DNA of 38,875 nt, taken from an uncultured bacterium (GTDB lineage: Bacteria; Cyanobacteriota; Vampirovibrionia; Gastranaerophilales; Gastranaerophilaceae). The notes below the pieces were generated by a model. That model made no database searches. It saw only the letters and a program-made list of their open reading frames with translations, and was not told the origin of the DNA. The translations under genes and the position numbers were made by a program. Location: assembly GCA_949296245.1 (NCBI GenBank), contig CASFNW010000027.1, positions 1 to 38,875 of the forward strand, given 5' to 3'. This document shows positions 33,536 to 38,875 of this stretch, in pieces (the first letter of the stretch is position 1; every line of letters begins with the position of its first letter).

Positions 33536-34817
33536 ATTTAATGATATCAGTAAATTCTTTTGAGGAATAAATATCTTTAATAATATAAATGTTACAGCCG
33601 AGAGCTTTTTTTACATCGCTCACGGTTACATTATCCAAAAAATCTTCCGAAAACGGACGCAGCATAATTGATGGGATAACAAGATTTTCTATATCTTTGC
33701 CTTTAAGCTGATTAATCAAATCATTACCGGTTATCAATCCCGCCACCGTAACATTTTCTCCGAAGAAATTATTTTTCAGGTTAACCAAATTACATTTTAG
33801 ATTCCCGATTTTATTTAATTCCTCAATAATGTCCTGCATTACGTGTTTGGCACAGTCCGTAGTTGCAAAAGTTATTTCTTTTTTTGTATTTATTGATTTA
33901 GGAAGCTTTTTTCTGTTTTTTTCAAAATCATCAATCAAAAGTCTCAAAGCGCCTACACCGTCTTCTATCTGGGCAAAATTTCCATAGTATTTTTTATCAG
34001 GTATTGGATAATCTGCTTTTACAAAAAATTCATCACTTGCCATAGCAAGATGTTTTTTTACTTCTTTATTGAAATTTTCCACCTGCTTTATTACATGCAG
34101 AGCATTTTCTTTTGTAAGAGTTTTTAGATTATTCTTGTGAAAACGGGTAATCCCTACAGGAACAATGGCTATTGATTGAATGATTGATTTAAATTGTACA
34201 AAATCATGGAGAGTTCGCTCCAGTTCTTTTCTGTCATTGTACCCGGGGCAAAGCACAATCTGGGCATGGATAGGAATATCAGCCTTCTTAAGCCATTTTA
34301 AATCATCCATAATATTTGCGGCTTTGGGATTATTCAACATTTTTACACGCAAATCCGGGTTTGTCGTATGCACTGACACATATAATGGCCCGAGATGAAG
34401 CTGTTCAATACGTTCACGGTCTTTTTGAGTCAGATTAGTAAGCGTAACATAAGTTCCCTGCAAATAAGAAAGCCTGTAATCATCGTCTTTTATATACAGA
34501 GACTTTCTCAACCCCTCAGGCTGCTGGTCAACAAAACAAAAGATGCAGTGATTTGTACAGGGCTTTATTCTGTCAAAAACCGCTGATTCAAAAACAACTC
34601 CCAAATCCTCGTCAAAATCTTTTTCTATTTCATAAATTTCAATTTCACCGCTGCTTTTTTCTATTTCAATCTCTATTTCTTCCGCGCACATCATGTAGCG
34701 GTAATCTATCATATCCTGAGGTTTTTCTTGATTTATCGAAATTATTTTATCGCCTTTTTCAAAGCCCAGTTCCTCTGCAATTGAATTTTTTTGTATCTCG
34801 GATATAACAGCAGGCAT
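33528..34817 (-). CDS. DUF512 / PDZ-containing radical-SAM-like FeS protein
   Basis: A 429-residue protein of the family first annotated as a cyanobacterial FeS oxidoreductase. Residues 1-66 are PDZ-like (MPAVISEIQKNSIAEELGFEKGDKIISIN). The radical-SAM-type cluster motif is C87-x3-C91-x2-C94 (CTNHCIFCFVDQQPEGLR). Also present: YLQGTYVTLTNL, GPLYVSVHTTNPDLRVKML and IPIHAQIVLCPGYNDRKELERTL. The C-terminal DUF512 part runs from about 230. The true substrate of this family is not known to me. The ATG overlaps the PadR stop (TAATG), so the two form a coupled operon. Confidence 0.92.
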   Translation of the reverse strand: MPAVISEIQKNSIAEELGFEKGDKIISINQEKPQDMIDYRYMMCAEEIEIEIEKSSGEIEIYEIEKDFDEDLGVVFESAVFDRIKPCTNHCIFCFVDQQPEGLRKSLYIKDDDYRLSYLQGTYVTLTNLTQKDRERIEQLHLGPLYVSVHTTNPDLRVKMLNNPKAANIMDDLKWLKKADIPIHAQIVLCPGYNDRKELERTLHDFVQFKSIIQSIAIVPVGITRFHKNNLKTLTKENALHVIKQVENFNKEVKKHLAMASDEFFVKADYPIPDKKYYGNFAQIEDGVGALRLLIDDFEKNRKKLPKSINTKKEITFATTDCAKHVMQDIIEELNKIGNLKCNLVNLKNNFFGENVTVAGLITGNDLINQLKGKDIENLVIPSIMLRPFSEDFLDNVTVSDVKKALGCNIYIIKDIYSSKEFTDIIKST

Positions 34818-35326
34818 TATTCTGTCTCCAGAGATGTAATAAAATTTTTGTAATTTTGTACATCCGCAATATTCTTTTTTAACAGTGCAAGCTGGTATTT
34901 GTCATAGCTTGTATATTCATCATCAAGAGCATTTTGTAAATCCAGCAAAAAAGATTCCAGCCTTATCTGTATGTCTTTGATAAAAGTTTCTTTTAAATCA
35001 TCATCAAGCAACGACATAACAGCTATACGGGACTGCATCTCAGTAAAAAACTGTGTCGGGTTTTCGCTCAAAGGGGTAAAGAATAAATCATTAAACTTTT
35101 TTTGCCAGTGCATTGAAAGAGACCAGAACGTAGATTTTTTCCCGCCTTGTGAATAGTCCGTACGGCTTGAAACAACACTTGCTTTTTCCAGCCTTTTTAG
35201 TGCAGGGTGTATTGTACCTATACTCGGTTTTGTAAAATATCCGAACTTTTCCAAAATATCGGAACGCAGAGAGTACATAGTGCGTTCACGATTTCTGAGA
35301 CTGTATAAAATCAAAAGCTCTATCAT
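34817..35326 (-). CDS. PadR-family transcriptional regulator
   Basis: A 169-residue protein with a winged helix-turn-helix (about 1-85: ELLILYSLRNRERTMYSLRSDI, PSIGTIHPALKRLEKASVVSSR, GGKKSTFWSLS) and a C-terminal helical dimerisation domain (about 90-169), the usual two-part PadR layout. PadR proteins are dimeric repressors released by small ligands. It is the first gene of a two-gene operon with the DUF512 protein and may autoregulate it. The annotated ATG lies after an AT-rich leader with no obvious ribosome site. Confidence 0.88.
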   Translation of the reverse strand: MIELLILYSLRNRERTMYSLRSDILEKFGYFTKPSIGTIHPALKRLEKASVVSSRTDYSQGGKKSTFWSLSMHWQKKFNDLFFTPLSENPTQFFTEMQSRIAVMSLLDDDLKETFIKDIQIRLESFLLDLQNALDDEYTSYDKYQLALLKKNIADVQNYKNFITSLETE

Positions 35327-35520
35327 ATTTATAGAATAACACGAAATTGTTAAAAAATTTTTTTACAGCTTACAATGTGTAATTTTATTGTACAAATATT
35401 TAAAATTATTTTAGATTACGAATGTTAAATAATATTTACAAATTTTATAATTAATAAAGCAATTTTTTAGGAGAAAAATACTTTATATAAATATTGGTTA
35501 GGTATTATAGGCAGAAAATT

Positions 35521-36744
35521 ATGTCACAAGACTCAATTAAGTTTATTGTTCAAAATCAAGTGTTACCATATTCAAGCAATTATGGTGGATATCATAATAG
35601 CAATGAAATATTTGTAAATAATTACAAGCTGCCTAAATACTCTCCATATATCTTTGGACAAAATTCTATTCAAGCTGCAGCAAATCAACATAAAGATACA
35701 ACAACCGCAAAAGATGTAGCAAAAAATTTGGGCTTGTTAACATTAGTTGCAGCAGGTTGTGATTTTCTTTTCTTCAAAGGAAAACATATTAAACAAATAG
35801 TCAATAATATTGATGACATCTTTAAAGCAGAGAAAGGTATATCCATAAAATCTTCTAAACAAACAATAACTACAGATGTGCCGGCTATTGCTTCAACATC
35901 AAAATCTTCAGCTTCTAAAGTATCAGGATTACAACCTTTAAAAACTCCTGCTCAAGAGACAGTTACTCCTAAAGTTGCAGAAGCATTTGAACAAACTGCT
36001 AATAAAACAATTTCTATAAAACCGCAAAAATCAACAGATATTTCAAAAATTACTGAAACGGATAAATTATCTGTTAAAAAGTCAGCTGATGAAATTGTTA
36101 AACCTAAAGCTGCCTCTGAGGTTAAAGCGGAAGCTAGCATATTTGATTATGGTACAAGAAAAGTTTCAGAACCTCTAAAGTTAAAGACAAAAGATGGTAA
36201 TCAAATAGAGTACAACCTGGAAAGACGCTATATCGTCGAAGATGGGCCATTTGGTAAACGTGTTGACGTTGTATACAATGTTAAAGATATTGATGGCAAA
36301 ACCGTTGGCAGTTTTGACGGAATGATTGAACTCAATAAAGGCATATTTAACGGCAAATCTATTCAAAATTTTGGTAAACGAGTTGGATTGGGCAGGACCT
36401 TGAAACAATATATTGCCAGAGATGCAAAATTATATAAATGTTCCCGCATAGATATTGATGCTGCATATGGCTCTCATATGTTCCATAACAAAATGGGTTA
36501 TAAATGTGATATTACCAGAGCTGATTATGGATTGGAAACTTCAATTGAGGCTTTAAATGCAATAAAAAAATCCGGAACCATGACCGAATTTGAATCAAAA
36601 ATAGATTATGCATTAAAATCTAAAGATTTTGAATATATAAATAGTCTTTTAGATGATATTTTCTCCAGTGCAAATGCTAAACATTTAAAATCAGATAATC
36701 TTGGAATTGTTGGTATAGAAATTCCTATGACATTCATATTGTAG
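35521..36744 (+). CDS. Membrane-anchored protein with C-terminal GNAT-like acetyltransferase domain
   Basis: From ATG 35521 (AGGCAG upstream) this is 407 residues; an in-frame TTG at 35494 is less likely. The N-terminus has a short strand-like motif (SIKFIVQNQVLPY). A hydrophobic segment lies around 66-84 (LGLLTLVAAGCDFLFF), then a Lys/Ser/Thr-rich, low-complexity linker (about 110-205). The C-terminal part (about 210-350) reads as a GNAT fold: strands YNLERRYIVED and VDVVYNVKDIDGKTVGSFDG, the acetyl-CoA loop KRVGLGRTLKQYIARDAKLYK (RxGxG/A pattern) and MFHNKMGYK, equivalent to the usual 'FYexxGF'. Substrate unknown. The architecture suggests an acetyltransferase tethered at a membrane. Confidence 0.75.
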   Translation: MSQDSIKFIVQNQVLPYSSNYGGYHNSNEIFVNNYKLPKYSPYIFGQNSIQAAANQHKDTTTAKDVAKNLGLLTLVAAGCDFLFFKGKHIKQIVNNIDDIFKAEKGISIKSSKQTITTDVPAIASTSKSSASKVSGLQPLKTPAQETVTPKVAEAFEQTANKTISIKPQKSTDISKITETDKLSVKKSADEIVKPKAASEVKAEASIFDYGTRKVSEPLKLKTKDGNQIEYNLERRYIVEDGPFGKRVDVVYNVKDIDGKTVGSFDGMIELNKGIFNGKSIQNFGKRVGLGRTLKQYIARDAKLYKCSRIDIDAAYGSHMFHNKMGYKCDITRADYGLETSIEALNAIKKSGTMTEFESKIDYALKSKDFEYINSLLDDIFSSANAKHLKSDNLGIVGIEIPMTFIL

Positions 36745-36870
36745 CATACAGTTTGTGCAAGTCTTTGTTTTTTATATTAAAATGCTCAATCGCTCAGTTA
36801 ATTGCATCAAAGAAAAGGGAAAGAGACGCTGTAGTTATAGTCTATTTTTAATGTCGTTAAGGTTACTATA

Positions 36871-37008
36871 TTGGAACCCTTTACATCTGATAAAAACACC
36901 TGTCCGCCAGCAGGCATGAGTATTTACACCGAACTTGTCCGTATTATGAAAGAGTCCACAACGGAATACTATAACATGAGGCTGGCGTTAGGGCTGGAAT
37001 GTGCATGA
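36871..37008 (+). CDS. Small ORF, 45-residue protein (TTG start)
   Basis: A TTG at 36871 with TAAGG ten bases upstream opens a 45-codon frame ending at TGA 37006-37008. The peptide (MEPFTSDKNTCPPAGM, then SIYTELVRIMKESTTEYYNM, then RLALGLECA) has ordinary composition, two cysteines and a clear amphipathic helix. This stretch is also GC-richer than its flanks. An internal ATG at 36916 could give a 30-residue form. It lies immediately before the -10 box of the next gene and in the accessory region. No family recognised; small regulators of the Xre/Arc or conjugation type can look like this, but that is only a guess. Confidence 0.5.
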   Translation: MEPFTSDKNTCPPAGMSIYTELVRIMKESTTEYYNMRLALGLECA

Positions 37009-37014
37009 TATAAT
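37006..37014 (+). promoter_or_regulatory. Extended -10 promoter
   Basis: TGATATAAT, the same TGnTATAAT form as before the sigma-like gene, overlaps the stop of the small ORF. Transcription should start near 37021, about 11 nt before the ATG at 37032. Confidence 0.5.
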
Positions 37015-37031
37015 AGCAATGGCAGGTGATT

Positions 37032-37571
37032 ATGAAATTAGTAATAGATAAAACTAAAGACCCTAATTTATATAAGAATGATTTAATTTCAAGAAAAGAA
37101 CTGGCGTTAGAAATCTTTAATGTATTAAGACAGCATTATGAGAATGAAAAACAGCTTAATGAAAAATATCCTCATATACAAGAGCATTTAGTTGCAGTAA
37201 GAAATTACCCTATTCAAGTCATATATTTTAGTACTGGTACTGTCATTCAAGAATATCATCATTTTGAGAAAGATATAAAATCTTTGTTGCCTGGTGATTT
37301 AATTAATCTCAATAAATCTATGTTAAAATCTTGCAGGTATCAGGTAAACAATTTGACTAATAGGTTAAATTATTACTTTGAAAATGTGCTTAATATTGAC
37401 ATTATTCCAGAGGATGTATGGAATTACCTGTTTACAACTAATGAACGTATTAATTGTAATAAACATAGAACAGGAGCATTATTTGCAGAAAGAGATATAT
37501 ATGATTTGTTTAACAACTTAACTATCTTTTGGAACTGTATAATAGATTATGCATCTACAGATACCCCCTAA
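37032..37571 (+). CDS. Unknown accessory-region protein
   Basis: From ATG 37032 (AGGTG five bases upstream; a GTG at 37026 is the alternative) this is a 179-residue soluble protein. It is mostly helical, with a basic N-terminus, a central LVAVRNYPIQVIYFSTGTVIQEYHHF strand pair, a long helix (LINLNKSMLKSCRYQVNNLTNRLNYYF) and a C-terminal helical part with TTNERINCNKHRTGALFAERDIYDL. No signal peptide, membrane segment or known motif. It has its own extended -10 promoter and sits between a small ORF and a NYN-nuclease gene. Confidence 0.65.
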   Translation: MKLVIDKTKDPNLYKNDLISRKELALEIFNVLRQHYENEKQLNEKYPHIQEHLVAVRNYPIQVIYFSTGTVIQEYHHFEKDIKSLLPGDLINLNKSMLKSCRYQVNNLTNRLNYYFENVLNIDIIPEDVWNYLFTTNERINCNKHRTGALFAERDIYDLFNNLTIFWNCIIDYASTDTP

Positions 37572-37746
37572 TATCCATTGTATAAATAAAAATTATTATA
37601 CGCTTACCTTTAATCATCTTGTCTTTCTTTAATATCAATCCTTTACACCTTACGAGCCATTACGTAAGTAAAAAATTTTACCCCTGAATAAGCTTAAAAT
37701 TTTTCGTAGAATATTGTTCAATCTTTAGACAAAATGGCTAAAACAC

Positions 37747-37775
37747 TTGACAAATAAGGAATTATATCGTATAAT
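37747..37775 (+). promoter_or_regulatory. Consensus sigma-70 promoter of the NYN gene
   Basis: TTGACA (37747-37752), a 17-bp spacer and TATAAT (37770-37775): a full consensus match in both boxes and spacing. Start expected near 37782, leaving about 70 nt of structured leader. Confidence 0.85.
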
Positions 37776-37788
37776 ATACATATAATTG

Positions 37789-37832
37789 CCGTAGCTTTTT
37801 AGCACGGAGTTGAAGGCGACCTAGGTCGCCTT
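37789..37832 (+). promoter_or_regulatory. Structured 5' leader: two hairpins, one a perfect palindrome
   Basis: CCGT/ACGG with inner GC/GC pairing forms a hairpin at 37789-37807. A perfect 20-bp palindrome (AAGGCGACCTAGGTCGCCTT) spans 37813-37832 and is followed by a short T run, 13 nt before the GGGGAG ribosome site. It could be an operator for a dimeric repressor, an attenuator-like stop or an RNA structure controlling translation. Confidence 0.65.
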
Positions 37833-37851
37833 TCATCATATAGGGGAGATT

Positions 37852-38535
37852 ATGAAAAAGAACAGAGTACTGGTATTAATTGACGGCTACAATTATTATC
37901 ATAAATTAAAGGAATATCAGGATAAATATAACAAGTGTGTCAAATGGCTTAATTATAGAAGTCTTGTAGAGTCTTGGTTGACGGAAGAAGATGATAAGGA
38001 CAGCATACAGATTTATTACTTTTCTGCTATTGCAACATGGAGGGGTGCAGGGTCTGTTACAAGACATAAAATCTACATAAAGGCATTGGAAGATGTCGGA
38101 ATTATACCGGTATATGGGGAGTTTAAAGAAAAGAAAACTCAAAGATGTAAAAGTACAGAAAAGTGTTCTAACTGTACCTGTGAACCGGACAGAAAAAAGT
38201 TGATACGCCATGAAGAGAAAAATTCTGATGTAAATCTGGCTATTACATTAATAGAAAAATCATTAAAGCAAGAATATGATAAGTGTTTTATCTTAAGTGC
38301 TGACAATGACTTTGCAAGTGCTATAACAAAAGCAAGAGGGTTAAATCCTAAAGTGAAAATTATTATCCAGCCTCCGCCGCTTTCAAGAAAGAAACCTGCT
38401 TTAAAAAGGGAATATGCCGTAGATAATCTTGAACATTGTTCTGGTAATAAAGCTCTTTTGACTAATTTTTACACAATCCTCAAGCACCAATTTAATGCTC
38501 AAACATGCAAACATCCGAATCCGTGGGAAATATAG
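37852..38535 (+). CDS. NYN-domain (LabA/PIN-like) protein, putative RNase
   Basis: A 227-residue protein with GGGGAG seven bases before its ATG. The NYN fold of the PIN nuclease superfamily is shown by VLVLIDGYNYYH (D11, N14), HEEKNSDVNLAI (E122, D126) and CFILSADNDFASAI (D151, D153), the acidic set that binds metal. Between strands lies a cysteine cluster, C99, C105, C108, C110, which could hold a zinc ion. Members cleave RNA in regulation, antiphage defence or RNA turnover. A consensus promoter and palindromic leader precede it, and a restriction-modification gene follows after 80 bp, which suggests a defence role by association. Confidence 0.88.
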   Translation: MKKNRVLVLIDGYNYYHKLKEYQDKYNKCVKWLNYRSLVESWLTEEDDKDSIQIYYFSAIATWRGAGSVTRHKIYIKALEDVGIIPVYGEFKEKKTQRCKSTEKCSNCTCEPDRKKLIRHEEKNSDVNLAITLIEKSLKQEYDKCFILSADNDFASAITKARGLNPKVKIIIQPPPLSRKKPALKREYAVDNLEHCSGNKALLTNFYTILKHQFNAQTCKHPNPWEI

Positions 38536-38601
38536 CAGAAATAAATTAAAGAAGCCGATAAAGAATAATTCTTAATAAAGCTAAAGACTGAAAGTATTTG
38601 T

Positions 38602-38609
38602 GCTATAAT
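38602..38609 (+). promoter_or_regulatory. Extended -10 promoter of the R-M gene, leaderless layout
   Basis: GCTATAAT preceded by T gives TGnTATAAT (TATAAT at 38604-38609), ending six bases before the ATG at 38616. There is no Shine-Dalgarno, so the transcript likely begins at the start codon. Confidence 0.55.
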
Positions 38610-38615
38610 CCATTT

Positions 38616-38875
38616 ATGACAGAGAAGTATCTTGATGGAATTATCAGAAAGTTTAAGACCGGTAAGACTACAGAACACAGCTTTAGGGGTGACTTACAGG
38701 ACTTTGTTGAAAGAACCGTTGTAGGTGTTCAGGCTATCAATGAACCTACCAGACAAAAATGCGGTGCTCCTGATTATATAATACAGAAAAAGAACATCCC
38801 TATAGGATACATTGAAGCTAAGGACATTGATAAGAACCTTGATGTTGTTGAAAAGTCCGAACAGCTCGACAGATA
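38616..38875 (+). CDS. N-terminus of a large bifunctional restriction-modification enzyme (partial)
   Basis: Eighty-six codons are present before the window ends. The sequence TTEHSFRGDLQDFVE, then INEPTRQKCGAPDYIIQKK and IPIGYIEAKDIDKNLD, is the signature N-terminal PD-(D/E)xK nuclease domain of large single-chain (Type ISP / Type IIG-like) restriction-modification proteins: P52-D53 and E67-A-K69 are the active-site residues. Complete members continue with a helicase (in ISP types) and/or an N6-adenine methyltransferase; those parts lie outside the window. Lack of a ribosome site and a -10 box six bases upstream suggest leaderless expression. The upstream NYN gene makes this a small defence-like cluster. 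Confidence 0.85.
   Translation, partial: MTEKYLDGIIRKFKTGKTTEHSFRGDLQDFVERTVVGVQAINEPTRQKCGAPDYIIQKKNIPIGYIEAKDIDKNLDVVEKSEQLDR

Overview
Overall view. This AT-rich bacterial window looks like a non-photosynthetic member of the Cyanobacteria/Melainabacteria lineage, most probably a gut Gastranaerophilales-type organism. The clues are a SepF/YggS division pair, a DUF512 radical-SAM protein of the type first named in cyanobacteria, a probable DUF1822-like protein beside a sigma factor, a GHL10-type glycosyl hydrolase, and many short lineage-specific proteins. The taxonomic call is inference. The window opens inside a 16S rRNA gene that reads leftwards off the edge.

Layout. 1-0.8 kb: 16S 5' end, its leader and a good rrn promoter. 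1.0-2.4 kb: a secreted coiled-coil protein, then a probably frameshifted lineage-specific gene. 2.4-3.6 kb: a non-coding stretch bounded by 21-bp perfect inverted repeats and full of nested palindromes. 3.6-8.9 kb: sepF-yggS, a small secreted protein, ispG (MEP isoprenoid pathway), ribD (riboflavin) and a DegT-family aminotransferase. 9.0-15.4 kb: two HExxH proteins and an unknown gene around an insertion. About 2.7 kb of very AT-rich DNA carrying four genes sits between two 96%-identical copies of the promoter and first 34 codons of lpdA. 15.4-16.1 kb: a GC-rich non-coding repeat cluster. 16.1-19.9 kb: nitroreductase, VWA protein, spermidine synthase, EamA exporter and a small membrane protein.

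20.1-27.2 kb holds the most interesting functional group: a large transmembrane protein (DUF1822-like N-terminus, anti-sigma-type zinc finger, long acidic linker, one membrane span, TonB-C-like domain), then a small sigma-like factor, then an 1179-residue zinc-ribbon/P-loop/TPR ATPase. This reads as an envelope-to-transcription signalling module. 27.2-35.3 kb: a DnaJ-like chaperone with half a zinc finger, the GHL10 protein, a RelA/SpoT-type synthetase domain protein with a small downstream partner, a secreted protein coupled to a YjbQ-family gene, and a PadR-DUF512 pair.

35.5-38.9 kb: accessory-looking DNA with a membrane-anchored GNAT protein, a 45-residue small ORF, an unknown gene, a NYN-domain (LabA-like) nuclease behind a consensus sigma-70 promoter and a palindromic leader, and the start of a large restriction-modification enzyme with a PD-(D/E)xK N-terminus. 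Several genes (ribD, lpdA, the R-M gene) have a -10 box exactly six bases before the start codon and no Shine-Dalgarno, so leaderless transcription seems common here.
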